Below, in pieces: positions 43,685-53,089 of a stretch of DNA of 64,000 nucleotides. Position 1 is the first letter of the stretch. Every line of letters starts with the position of its first letter. Both the position numbers and the translations under genes were made by a program. This stretch comes from Cupriavidus malaysiensis (GTDB lineage: Bacteria; Pseudomonadota; Gammaproteobacteria; Burkholderiales; Burkholderiaceae). The notes under the pieces were generated by a model, which worked only from the letters and a program-made list of their open reading frames with translations, had not been told where the DNA came from and made no database searches. Where the stretch lies: positions 496,001 through 560,000 of the forward strand of contig NZ_CP017754.1 in NCBI RefSeq assembly GCF_001854325.1, in the 5' to 3' direction.

Positions 43685-46573
43685 ATGTCTGATTCCTCGC
43701 TGCGCGACCCCTCCGAACGACCCGATCCCGATGCGCTGCTGCAGCGCGTGCAGGCCGAGGGCGCGCGCGCCGCGCGCGGCAAGCTGCGCGTCTATTTCGG
43801 CGCCTCGGCCGGCGTGGGCAAGACCTACGCCATGCTCAGCGCGGCGCGTGCGCTGCACGGCGACGGGGTCGACGTGCTGGTCGGCGTGGTCGAGACCCAT
43901 GGCCGTGCCGAGACCGAGGCGCTGCTGGCCGGGCTCGAACGCCTGCCGCCGAAGGTGGTGCCCTACCGCGAGCGCGAGCTGACGGAGTTCGACCTCGACG
44001 GCGCGCTGGCGCGGCGGCCCGCGCTGGTCCTGGTCGACGAGCTGGCGCACTCGAACGCGCCGGGCAGCCGCCATCCCAAGCGCTGGCAGGATATCCAGGA
44101 ACTGCAGGCGGCCGGCATCGATGTCTGGACCACGGTCAACGTCCAGCACCTGGACAGCCTGAACCAGGCGGTGGGCGGCATCACCGGCATCCGCGTATGG
44201 GAAACCGTGCCCGACGCGGTGTTCGACGATGCCGACGAGGTGATCCTGGTCGACCTGCCGGCCGATGAACTGCTGCGCCGCCTGCAGGAGGGCAAGGTCT
44301 ACCTGCCAGAGCAGGCGCGGCACGCCGCACGCAACTTCTTCCGCAAGGGCAACCTGATCGCGCTGCGCGAGCTGGCGCTGCGGCGCACCGCCGACCGCGT
44401 CGACGACGACGTGCGCGCCTACCGCCATGCCGAGGCGATCCAGCCGGTGTGGCGCACGCGCGAGGCGGTGCTGGCCTGCATCGGCGCCGGCGACGATGCC
44501 GAGCAGGTGGTCCGGAGCGTGCGGCGCATGGCCGGCCAGCTCGACTGCGAGTGGCATGTGGTGACCATCGCCACGCCGCGCCTGGCGCCACTGTCCGAGG
44601 CGGCGCGCCTGCGCATGCAGGAAGCCATGCGCCTGGCCGAGGAGATGGGCGCGCGCACCGAGACGCTGGCCGGCAATGACATGGTGCGCGCGGTGGTCGG
44701 CTATGTGCGCCGCCACAACCTGACCAAGGTGGTGCTGGGACGCGCGCCGGCCGACTGGCGGCGCGGCGGCGGCACCGTGCTCGAGCGCGCGCGCGCCGTG
44801 CTGGCGACCTCGCTGTCGCCCTTCCTGGGCGCGCGCGCCTGGCTGTTCGGGCGGCGCAGCTTCGCCGATGCGCTGGCGGCGGCCTGTCCCGAGATCGACG
44901 TGATCCGTGTCGCCGCCGACACCACGCGCGACGACCTGCGCGGGCGCAACCCGCCACCCGGCACGCGCCCGGCGCTCGCCGATGACGAGGCGCAGGCCGA
45001 GGTGGCGCTGGCGCATCGCAAGGACTACCTGTGGGCGCTGGTCTGGTGCGGGGCGGCGACCGCGCTCTCGGCGCTGACGCGGCCGTGGTTCGATCTCGTC
45101 AACATCGCCATGCTGTTCCTGGCCGCGGTGGTGGCGGTGGCGCTGCGCCACGGGCGCGGTCCGGCGGCGCTGGCCTCGGTGGTGTCGGTGGCGGCCTTCG
45201 ACTTCTTCTTCGTGCCGCCGCGCATGTCCTTCGCTGTCAGCGACGTGCAGTACCTGCTGACCTTCGCCGTGCTGCTGACGGTGGGGCTGGTGATCGGCCA
45301 GCTCACCGCCGGCCTGCGCGAGCAGGCCGAGGTGTCGGTGCAGCGCGAGACCGACGCGCGCACCCTGTACGAGCTGGCGCGCGAGCTGTCGGCGGCGCTG
45401 ATGACCGAGCAGATCGTCTCCATCGGCAGCCGCTTCCTGCATGCCGCCTTCCAGGCCAACTGCGCTTTCTTCCTGGTCTCGGCGCAGGGCCGCCTGCTGC
45501 CGCCGCTGGTGGACCCCGCCCATCGCGACGGCAGCCGCGGCGGTATCGACCCGGTGCTGGCGCAGTGGGTGTTCGACCACGGCCAGCCGGCCGGCACCGG
45601 CACCCATACCTTGCCGGGCAGCACGGTGCTCTACCTGCCGTTGAAGGCCCCCATGCAGGTGCGCGGCGTGCTCGCCGTGGAGCCGCAGGCCTGGCGCGCC
45701 TTCACCGAGCCCGGCCTGCGCCGCCAGGTGGACGTGTTCGCCACGCTGATCGCCATCGCCATCGAGCGCCTGCACTATGTCGAGGTGGCGCAGCAGGCCC
45801 TGGTCTCGATGGAGTCGGAGCGGCTGCGCAGCTCGCTGCTGGCCGCCGTGTCGCACGACCTGCGCACGCCGCTGACGGGGCTGATCGGCATGGCCGAGAC
45901 CCTGCTGCGCGGGGTCCCGGCGCTGGCGCCGCCGGTGGCCGAGACGGTGGACGCCATGCGCGGCCAGGCGCTGCGCATGCGCACCATGGTGGTCAACCTG
46001 CTCGACATGGCGCGCCTGCAGAGCCGCGACGTGCAGATGCAGCAGGAGTGGCAGTCGCTGGAGGAACTGGTGGGCGCGGCGCTGGCGGCGATGCGCGACG
46101 CGCTGCGCCAGCACCGCATCACGGTGGCCGACCTGTCGGCGCTGCCGCTGGTGGAGTGCGATGCCGTGCTGATGGAGCGCGTGCTGTGCAATCTGCTGGA
46201 GAACGCCGCCAAGTACACGCCGCCGGGCAGCACCGTGGCCATCGCCGGCGAAGTGGCCGGCGAAGAGGTGAGGCTGGCGGTAGAGGACGACGGGCCCGGC
46301 GTGCCGGCCGGCAAGGAGCGGCTGATCTTCGAGAAATTCACCCGCGGCGAGCGCGAGTCGGCCACCACCGGGGTCGGGCTCGGGCTGGCGGTATGCGAGG
46401 CCATCGTGCAGGCGCATGGCGGCCGCATCTGGGTGGAGGGGCGCGGCGATGGCGGCAGCGGGGCGCGCTTCGTGATCGCCCTGCCGCGCGGCAACCCGCC
46501 CGCGATCGAGCCGGAGGCGCCCGTCGCCGCGCCGCAGGAGGCGCGGGAACACGCGCCGCACGACAAGAGCTAG
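43685..46573 (+). CDS. kdpD: Osmosensitive K+ sensor histidine kinase KdpD
   Basis: 962 residues. N-terminal KdpD domain with Walker A GASAGVGKTYAML (about 38-50), Usp-like region (about 250-380), four membrane helices (about 440-540), GAF-like domain, then HisKA/HATPase: phospho-acceptor H724 in AAVSHDLRTPL, N box NLLENAAKY, G boxes DDGPGVP and GVGLGLAVCEA. Senses low K+/high osmolarity and phosphorylates KdpE. Start ATG 43685; full-length and intact. Confidence 0.97.
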   Translation: MSDSSLRDPSERPDPDALLQRVQAEGARAARGKLRVYFGASAGVGKTYAMLSAARALHGDGVDVLVGVVETHGRAETEALLAGLERLPPKVVPYRERELTEFDLDGALARRPALVLVDELAHSNAPGSRHPKRWQDIQELQAAGIDVWTTVNVQHLDSLNQAVGGITGIRVWETVPDAVFDDADEVILVDLPADELLRRLQEGKVYLPEQARHAARNFFRKGNLIALRELALRRTADRVDDDVRAYRHAEAIQPVWRTREAVLACIGAGDDAEQVVRSVRRMAGQLDCEWHVVTIATPRLAPLSEAARLRMQEAMRLAEEMGARTETLAGNDMVRAVVGYVRRHNLTKVVLGRAPADWRRGGGTVLERARAVLATSLSPFLGARAWLFGRRSFADALAAACPEIDVIRVAADTTRDDLRGRNPPPGTRPALADDEAQAEVALAHRKDYLWALVWCGAATALSALTRPWFDLVNIAMLFLAAVVAVALRHGRGPAALASVVSVAAFDFFFVPPRMSFAVSDVQYLLTFAVLLTVGLVIGQLTAGLREQAEVSVQRETDARTLYELARELSAALMTEQIVSIGSRFLHAAFQANCAFFLVSAQGRLLPPLVDPAHRDGSRGGIDPVLAQWVFDHGQPAGTGTHTLPGSTVLYLPLKAPMQVRGVLAVEPQAWRAFTEPGLRRQVDVFATLIAIAIERLHYVEVAQQALVSMESERLRSSLLAAVSHDLRTPLTGLIGMAETLLRGVPALAPPVAETVDAMRGQALRMRTMVVNLLDMARLQSRDVQMQQEWQSLEELVGAALAAMRDALRQHRITVADLSALPLVECDAVLMERVLCNLLENAAKYTPPGSTVAIAGEVAGEEVRLAVEDDGPGVPAGKERLIFEKFTRGERESATTGVGLGLAVCEAIVQAHGGRIWVEGRGDGGSGARFVIALPRGNPPAIEPEAPVAAPQEAREHAPHDKS

Positions 46574-46609
46574 CTGACTGAGGCTACACAGGAAAGGATC
46601 CGGACCGCG

Positions 46610-47305
46610 ATGCCATTCGATTTTTCCCCCACCGTGCTGGTGGTCGAGGACGAACCTCATATCCGCCGCTTCGTGCGCGAGTCGCTGGAAGGCGAGGGCT
46701 GCAGCGTGCACGAGGCCGAGACGCTCAAGCGCGGGCTGATCGACGCGGGCACGCGCCAGCCCGACGTGGTCATCCTCGATCTCGGGCTGCCCGACGGCGA
46801 CGGCATGACGCTGATCCGCGAAATGCGCACCTGGACCGAGGTGCCGGTGCTGGTGCTGTCCGCCCGCACCGGCGAGAACGACAAGATCGCCGCGCTCGAC
46901 GCCGGCGCCGACGACTACCTGACCAAGCCCTTCGGCGTGGGCGAACTGATCGCGCGCGTACGCGTGCTGCTGCGCCGCCATGCCCGGCTCAATCCGCAGG
47001 GCAGCGCCCAGGTGAGCTTCGGCGAGGTCCAGGTCGATCTCGCCAACCGCCTGGTCACGCGTGGCGGGGAAGCGGTCCACCTGACGCCGATCGAGTACCG
47101 CCTGCTGGCCGTGCTGATCGCCAACCGCGGCAAGGTGCTGACGCATCGCGAGCTGCTGCGGCAGGTGTGGGGGCCTTCGCATTCGGAGAGCAGCCATTAC
47201 CTGCGGGTCTATATGGGGCATCTGCGGCAGAAGCTGGAGGGGGATCCGGCGCAGCCGGTGCATCTGTTGACGGAGGTGGGGGTGGGGTATCGGTTTGTGG
47301 GGTAG
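46610..47305 (+). CDS. kdpE: KdpE response regulator
   Basis: 231 residues. OmpR-type: acidic D14-E15, phospho-acceptor D57 (VVILDLGLPDGDG), Lys in LTKPFGVGE, and winged helix (about 130-228) with VHLTPIEYRLLAVLIANRGKVLTHRELLRQVWG. Partner of KdpD, 36 bp downstream. Its predicted site lies at 38301. Last gene of the operon; it runs straight into repeat island C. Confidence 0.97.
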   Translation: MPFDFSPTVLVVEDEPHIRRFVRESLEGEGCSVHEAETLKRGLIDAGTRQPDVVILDLGLPDGDGMTLIREMRTWTEVPVLVLSARTGENDKIAALDAGADDYLTKPFGVGELIARVRVLLRRHARLNPQGSAQVSFGEVQVDLANRLVTRGGEAVHLTPIEYRLLAVLIANRGKVLTHRELLRQVWGPSHSESSHYLRVYMGHLRQKLEGDPAQPVHLLTEVGVGYRFVG

Positions 47306-49421
47306 GGGGTTTTGGGGGCTTTGGGCATCGCGGTTTGTCGAGCGGGGTTGGTGGTTGGACCCAACGGCCAGCCGCTTTCGGACTGCTTGAGGTCTCGCGT
47401 TTTGTTGGGCGGTGTGGGCGGTTGCACTCGACGGCCGGCCGTTCTCGGGCTGCCTGAGATATCGCTTCTTGTCGGGTGGCGTTGGCGGTTGCACCCAACG
47501 ACCGTACGACATCCCCCTGCGGGGGCTGCCGGTCACTTTTCTTTGCGTTCTGCAAAGAAAAGTAACCCAAAGAAAGCAGACCCTGCCGGGGGCAGAGCAA
47601 TCAGGCTCGCTGGTTTAGTCGCCGGCTATGGTGGGGGTGGCGGCTCTGCTGGTCGCTGCCGCGCCCGGTGCGGACATGGCCGACTCTGCCGATGTCGCGA
47701 GCAGGGATGGTGGGCCCCTGATGGCGGGCGGCGGGAGTGGTTCGGCCATCTGCCGTTACCGGGGCGGATCGCCGCGCTCTACTGAGCGGCGCTGGTTTCA
47801 TTGCCGGGAAGTGGCCCCCGGTTTGAGGTTGAGGGCACTATTGCGATCCGTCGCGATAGGAACGCAAAGTGGTCGACGTGGAGTGTCATTCCTCATGCGT
47901 GGGCGCCGCGGGTGTTCCTTCGTCAAAATCTCCCGTATCGGACTGCTTGAGGTCTCGCGTTTTGTTGGGCGGCGTTGGCGGTTGTACCCAACGACCGTAC
48001 GACATCCCCCTGCGGGGGCTGCCGGTCACTTTTCTTTGCGTTCTGCAAAGAAAAGTAACCCAAAGAAAGCAGACCCTGCCGGGGGCAGAGCAATCAGGCT
48101 CGCTGGCTTAGTCGCCGGCCGTGGTGGGCGTGGCGGCTCTGCTGGTCGCTGCCGCGCCCGGTGCGGACATGGCCGACTCTGCCGATGTCGCGAGCAGGGA
48201 TGGTGGGCCCCTGATGGCGGGCGGCGGGGGTGGTTCGGCCATCTGCCGTTACCGGGGCGGATCGCCGCGCTCTACTGAGCGGCGCTGGTTTCATTGCCGG
48301 GAAGTGGTTCCCGGTTTGAGGTTGAGGGCACTATTGCGATCCGTCGCGATAGGAACGCAAAGTGGTCGACGTGGAGTGTCACTCCTCATGCGTGGGCGCC
48401 GCGGGTGTTCCTTCGTCAAAATCTCCCGTATCGGACTGCTTGAGGTCTCGCGTTTTGTTGGTCGGCGTGGGCGGTTGTACCCAACGACCGTACGACATCC
48501 CCCTGCGGGGGCTGCCGGTCACTTTTCTTTGCGTTCTGCAAAGAAAAGTAACCCAAAGAAAGCAGACCCTGCCGGGGGCAGAGCAATCAGGCTCGCCGGC
48601 TTAGTCGCCAGCTGTGGTGGGCGTGGCGGCTCTGCTTGTCTCTGCCGTTCGCGTGGCGGGCCATCACGACACTACGGCCTTCCTGAGTTCTATTGCCTTG
48701 CCCCTGATGGCAGGCGGCCTTGGTAGTTCGACCATCTGCCGTTACCGGGGAGGAGCGCCACTTCCCTGGCGGCGTGCCTGGTTGCATTGCAGGCCTGGGG
48801 CTCCCGTGCAAGCCGGGCAGCAAGCGCGATTGCCAGCAGGATCTCGACGAAGGAAGGCCCAGGGTGAAGTCCGCTCGGGCCCACCCATGAGGAGTGACAC
48901 TCCACGTCGACCACTTTGCGTTCCAATCGCGAGGGACCACAACAGCGCCCCTCACGCCAAACCGGGGGCCACTTCCCGGCAATAAGACCAGCGCCATTCA
49001 GTAGAGAGCGACCATCCGCCCCGGTATCGGCAGATGGTCGAACCACCTCGCCGCCCGCCATCAGGGGCCCACCATCCCTGCTCGCGACATCGGCAGCGCC
49101 GACCACGTCCGCACCGGGCGCGGCAGCGACCAGCAGAGCCGATGCGCCCACCACAGCCGGCGACCCAGGCAGCGAGCCTGATTGCTCTGCCCCCGGCAGG
49201 GTCTGCTTTCTTTGGGTTACTTTTCTTTGCAGAACGCAAAGAAAAGTGACCGGCAGCCCCCGCAGGGGGATGTCGTACGGTCGTTGGGTGCAATCGCCCA
49301 CGCCGCCCAACAAACCGCGATACCTCAAGCAATCCGATCGCGGCCGGCCATTGGGTGCAACGGCCAGCGCCGCTCGATAAAACGAGATGCCACGCGCAGG
49401 CCCAATCTCCACCAACCAACC
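47306..49421. repeat. Repeat island C: 493-bp tandem array plus inverted copy, no gene
   Basis: 2116 bp between convergent kdpE and sulfatase genes. Full tandem units start at 47502 and 47995 (period exactly 493 bp by three independent anchors); a third begins at 48488 and decays after about 48640; an inverted, diverged copy fills about 48845-49400. Each copy has a CCCCC-TGC-GGGGG hairpin and an adjacent T/A hairpin at 47535-47563, 48028-48056, 48521-48549 and (inverted) 49219-49247. Open frames of up to ~215 codons exist but repeat with the array. Confidence 0.9.
47535..47563. repeat. T/A hairpin of island C (first copy)
   Basis: ACTTTTCTTTGC-GTTCT-GCAAAGAAAAGT, perfect 12-bp stem, ten bases after CCCCC-TGC-GGGGG (47513-47525) and followed by AACCCAAAGAAAGC. 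Repeats at +493 and +986, and inverted at 49219-49247. Same layout as the T/A hairpins of islands A and B. Confidence 0.9.
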
Positions 49422-50987
49422 TCACCACACCCCAAAAAACACCCCCGCCTGCTTATAGACATTCGTCTTAGCCGCCACCTCCTCATGACTCACCGTCACG
49501 CGTGGCTTGAGCGCAAGGAACCACTCCAGCAGCTTCTGCCGCATGGCCGCGCGCACCGGCTCGTGCCCGGCATCGGTCCCCAGGTCGAAGAACTCGTCGG
49601 GGTCGTTGGCGAGGTCGAACAGCTGCGGGCGGAAGCCCTGCCAGTGCACATACTTCCAGCGCGCGTCGCGCACCATCCAGGCACGGCATTCGCCAGGGTG
49701 GCGGCCCAGCGCCAGGCGTGCGCCGCGATAGGCGTAGTCGAGCTCGGAGACGACGAAGTCGCGCCAGGCGCCGTCCTGCGCGCCGCGGGCCTGGGTGATG
49801 TGCAGCAGCGAGCGGCCTTCGATACGGTGGTCGGCCGGCGGCAGCGAGAGGGCGTCCAGCACGGTGGGCACCACGTCGACGGCGGAGACCATGGCCTCGC
49901 TGGCGCTGCCGCGCGTGGCGTCGGCCTGCGGCGAGGGGTCGTAGACGATCAGCGGGATGTTCTGCACGGTGTCGTAGAACTGCTCCTTCTCGCCCAGCCA
50001 GTGGTCGCCGAGGAAGTCGCCGTGGTCGGCGGTGAAGACGATCAGGGTGTCCTGCCAGCGTCCCAGGCGCTCCAGCTGTTCCCACAGTTCGCCGAGGCGG
50101 TCGTCGATCTGCTGGATCAGGCCCTGATAGGCCGGGCGCACCGTGTCGGAGACTTCGCTGCGCATGAAGTTCGCGCATTCTTCCTGGGTGCGGTAGGCCG
50201 ACAGCACGGGGTGCGGGTCTTCCAGCTCGGCCGGGTCGCGCTTGAGCGGCAGGCAGTCGTCGAGCGCATAGGCGGCGTGGTAGGGCGCGGGGGCCAGGTA
50301 GGGCCAGTGCGGCTTGACCAGCGACAGGTGCAGGATCCAGGGGGCGTCGCCGCGCGTGGCGATGTACTGCATGGCCTGGCCGACGGTGTAGGCGGTCTCC
50401 GAATGCGGCTCGGCCACGCGCGCGGGCAGGCCGGCATTGCGCATGTGCCAGCCGGAGACGATCTCGCCCTGGGCGGTCTCGGCGCTGATGACATAGTCGG
50501 TCCACGGGTCGGCGCTGTCGTAGCCCTGCGCGCGCAGCCAGTCGGCGTAGGCGCTGCGCGGCTCGGCGTGGTGGCCGTCGTGGCGGTCGACTTCGACGAA
50601 GTGGCCGCTGCGCAGCAGCTGTTCCAGTTCGCTGCCGCCGTCCAGGTGCAGGCGCTTGAGGCCGGCGTGGTCGGGCATCACATGGGTCTTGCCGGCCAGC
50701 GCCAGCGCGCGGCCGCTGTCTTTCAGGTATTCGCCCAGTGTGACCTCGCCCACCGAGAGCGGCACGCGGTTCCAGGTGGCGCCGTGGCTGCTGACGTAGC
50801 GGCCGGTGTAGAAGCTCATCCGGCTCGGGCCGCACACGCCCGAGGTGACGAAGGCGCGTTCGAAGCGCACGCCGCGGCGCGCGAGCGCGTCGATGTTGCG
50901 GGTGCGCAGGGCGGGGTGGCCATAGCAGCCGAGATGGTCCCGGCGCAGCTGGTCGCACATGATGAAGAGGACGTTGCGTGTCGTCAT
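49422..50987 (-). CDS. Sulfatase-family hydrolase (phosphonate monoester hydrolase/arylsulfatase type)
   Basis: 521 residues. Formylglycine-forming motif C52-G-P-S-R (GVCGPSRMSFYTGRY), metal ligands D12 (IMCDQLRRD), VKPHWPYLAP, and TADHGDFLGDH. Needs maturation by a formylglycine-generating enzyme, not seen here. The CGPSR variant and DQLRRDHLGCYGH start resemble the phosphonate monoester hydrolase/choline-sulfatase side of the family. No signal peptide, so cytoplasmic. Downstream of a Bug protein in one operon (64 bp gap) with a divergent MarR regulator. Confidence 0.92.
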   Translation of the reverse strand: MTTRNVLFIMCDQLRRDHLGCYGHPALRTRNIDALARRGVRFERAFVTSGVCGPSRMSFYTGRYVSSHGATWNRVPLSVGEVTLGEYLKDSGRALALAGKTHVMPDHAGLKRLHLDGGSELEQLLRSGHFVEVDRHDGHHAEPRSAYADWLRAQGYDSADPWTDYVISAETAQGEIVSGWHMRNAGLPARVAEPHSETAYTVGQAMQYIATRGDAPWILHLSLVKPHWPYLAPAPYHAAYALDDCLPLKRDPAELEDPHPVLSAYRTQEECANFMRSEVSDTVRPAYQGLIQQIDDRLGELWEQLERLGRWQDTLIVFTADHGDFLGDHWLGEKEQFYDTVQNIPLIVYDPSPQADATRGSASEAMVSAVDVVPTVLDALSLPPADHRIEGRSLLHITQARGAQDGAWRDFVVSELDYAYRGARLALGRHPGECRAWMVRDARWKYVHWQGFRPQLFDLANDPDEFFDLGTDAGHEPVRAAMRQKLLEWFLALKPRVTVSHEEVAAKTNVYKQAGVFFGVW

Positions 50988-51051
50988 GGCATTCGATGGA
51001 GGAGCGCGCGCCGGCCGGCCCGGGCCTGCCGGCGCTGGTTCGGCGGGGGCT

Positions 51052-52098
51052 TCAGTCGCCGGTGTAGCCCGAGGCCTTGACGATGGGGCCCCACTTGGCG
51101 CGGTCGTCGGCCAGCAGGCGGGCGAACTGCTCCGGCGTGCCGCTCTGCGGGTCCAGTCCCATCTTGACGAAGCGCTCGCGCAGGTCGGGGGCCTGCAGCG
51201 CCTTGACGATGGCGGCGTTCAGGCGCGCCACCACCGGCGCGGGCGTGCCCGCCGGCACGAAGATGCCGTTGCGGCCCAGGCCTTCGATGTCCTTGTGGCC
51301 GAGTTCGCCGAAGGTCGGCACCTCGGGCAGCGCGGCCGAGCGTTGGGTGCCCGAGCTGGCCAGCACGCGGATCTTGCCGCTGCGGTGCATCTCGGCGAGG
51401 TCGCCCAGGGTGTCGATGGCGGCGGGCACCTGGCCGCCGACCAGCGCCGTGATCTCGGGGGTGGAGCCGTTGAAGGGCACGTGCAGCATGGTCACGCCCA
51501 GCTGCTTGCCGAACAGCAGGCCGAAGAAGTGGGGCAGGCTGCCCAGCGCGGGCGAGGCGAAGGAGTTGTTCTGCGGGCTGGCGCGCAGCCAGCTGACGTA
51601 CTCCTGCAGGGTCTTGGCCGGCACGCCCGGGCCGACCGCCAGCGCGAGCTGGAAGTTGGCGGTCTGGGCCACCGGGGTGAAGTCGCGCACGGCGTCGTAG
51701 TGCAGCTTGCTGTACACCAGCGGTGCGATGGTCATCACGGCGCTGTTGGCCAGTACCAGGGTGGTGCCGTCGGCCGGCTGGGTGCGCGCATAGTCCATCG
51801 CCAGGCGGCCGCCGGCGCCGGGCTTGTTCTCCACCACCACGGTCTGCTTGAGCGACTCGCGCAGCTTGTCGGCGATCAGGCGGGCGGTCAGGTCCGAGGT
51901 GCCGCCGCCGGGATAGCCGACCACGATGCGGATCGGCTTGTCGCTGGCCTGGGCACGGGCGCCGGGCGCGGCGAAGGCGGCGATGGCCGTCACCGTGGCG
52001 GCGGTCGCGGCGGAAGCCAGCGCGGTGGAGACGGAGGAGGCGGCAGGGCGGGGCAGCAGGGCGCGCAGCGCGCGCGGTATCAGCGTGGCGGGGGTCAT
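51052..52098 (-). CDS. Bug (TctC) family solute-binding protein
   Basis: 348 residues. Long signal region (about 1-49, ending ARA-QA), then the Bug fold (KPIRIVVGYPGGGTSDLTAR, VVENKPGAGGRLA, LHVPFNGSTPEITALVGGQ). Presumed periplasmic capture of an anionic substrate. First gene of an operon with the sulfatase-like enzyme, suggesting the ligand is the enzyme's substrate, such as an organosulfate or phosphonate ester (inference). No TctAB genes adjacent. Confidence 0.92.
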   Translation of the reverse strand: MTPATLIPRALRALLPRPAASSVSTALASAATAATVTAIAAFAAPGARAQASDKPIRIVVGYPGGGTSDLTARLIADKLRESLKQTVVVENKPGAGGRLAMDYARTQPADGTTLVLANSAVMTIAPLVYSKLHYDAVRDFTPVAQTANFQLALAVGPGVPAKTLQEYVSWLRASPQNNSFASPALGSLPHFFGLLFGKQLGVTMLHVPFNGSTPEITALVGGQVPAAIDTLGDLAEMHRSGKIRVLASSGTQRSAALPEVPTFGELGHKDIEGLGRNGIFVPAGTPAPVVARLNAAIVKALQAPDLRERFVKMGLDPQSGTPEQFARLLADDRAKWGPIVKASGYTGD

Positions 52099-52292
52099 GG
52101 TTCCTCTGCGGGTCGGGTCCGGACGGGGCCGGCCAATCTATCGAACGCACCCGATGGCGCCAACGAAGCCTTGTGCAGATCGATCTGCGCAAATCTCATG
52201 TCGGCGTCCCGGCCCGGCGGCGCGCGCCGGGCGGGTGCGCCGCTCCCGCTGTCTCCTCGGGTGGCGGCGCCTGCCACGCTAACACCGGCCCA

Positions 52293-52313
52293 TATAATCC
52301 ACCTAGTCAACTA
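52293..52313 (+). promoter_or_regulatory. marR promoter -10 TATAAT and dyad TAGTCAACTA
   Basis: Perfect -10 TATAAT at 52293-52298, with CTGCCA (4 of 6 to TTGACA) 16 bp upstream. TAGT-CA-ACTA (52304-52313) covers the expected start of transcription, a fitting MarR operator between the divergent sulfatase operon and marR. Confidence 0.6.
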
Positions 52314-52329
52314 ATTGTGCGGGTGCGGC

Positions 52330-52941
52330 ATGGATCAAGCGCGGCAGGGGCAGGGCGGCGGCGGACCGGCGGACACGCTCCGGCAGCCGGCCACGCTGCG
52401 CCAGTTCCTCAACTACCGGCTCTACCACCTGACGCGCGCGGCGCTGGGGGCGAGCGCGCTGCACCTGCGCGCCGCGGCCGGCGTCAGCCGGCGCGAGTGG
52501 CGCATGATTTCCTTCCTGGGGGAATGCCCGGGCACGCGCTTGACCGAATTGGCCGCCAGCGCCGGACTGGACAAGGTGCTGGCGAGCCGCGCCATGCAGG
52601 CCCTGATGGCGCGCGGCCTGGTGCGGCGCGAGGTCGGCGCCGGCGACCGCCGCGCGGCATCCTTCGCCCTGACCGAGGCCGGACAGGCGGTCTACCGCAG
52701 CGCCTTCGCCCGCGCGCTCGACTTCAATACGCAGTTGGCGTCCTGCCTGGACGAGGAGGAGGCCGCGCTGCTGTCGCGCTGCCTGGACAAGCTGCAGGCG
52801 CACGCCGCGCAACTGCTGGCCGAGGCGCAGTCGCTGCCGCACGCGGCGCCCGCGCCGGCCGGGCCGGCCGATGCCGCGGCGGATCCGCTGCGGCTCTGGC
52901 GCGGGCAGGCTCCGACCGATTTCAGGGATTCGGTGGACTAG
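52330..52941 (+). CDS. MarR family transcriptional regulator
   Basis: 203 residues. MarR winged helix at about 25-155 (SRREWRMISFLGECPGTRLTELAASAGLDKVLASRAMQALMARGLVRREVGAGDRRAASFALTEAG across the HTH and wing). The C-terminus is an unconserved Pro/Ala tail. ATG 52330 follows a clear promoter. Divergent from the Bug-sulfatase operon 231 bp away, so probably its repressor. Confidence 0.92.
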   Translation: MDQARQGQGGGGPADTLRQPATLRQFLNYRLYHLTRAALGASALHLRAAAGVSRREWRMISFLGECPGTRLTELAASAGLDKVLASRAMQALMARGLVRREVGAGDRRAASFALTEAGQAVYRSAFARALDFNTQLASCLDEEEAALLSRCLDKLQAHAAQLLAEAQSLPHAAPAPAGPADAAADPLRLWRGQAPTDFRDSVD

Positions 52942-53089
52942 TCCATTGGGTCAGAGAAAGCGCACCCGGGAGGCGCTGCCGATCGGGGGTGCCTTTCGAA
53001 TGACGCAGTGGACTATCTCCGGCCTCCTACACTGGAAGCGGAGGGCGCCGCCGGCGGCCTTCGCCGCCCACGCCCCCGGGGAGCCCGTC

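Noticed and set aside
43418..47536. A 1372-codon open frame on the minus strand over kdpD/kdpE
   Set aside because: Antisense to clearly conserved kdpD and kdpE; no recognisable domain; typical GC shadow.
47502..48640. CRISPR array
   Set aside because: Repeat unit is 493 bp, without alternation of short repeats and unique spacers; no cas genes.
47628..48726. Open frames of up to ~215 codons in island C
   Set aside because: They repeat with the 493-bp unit, cross its hairpins, and match no family.
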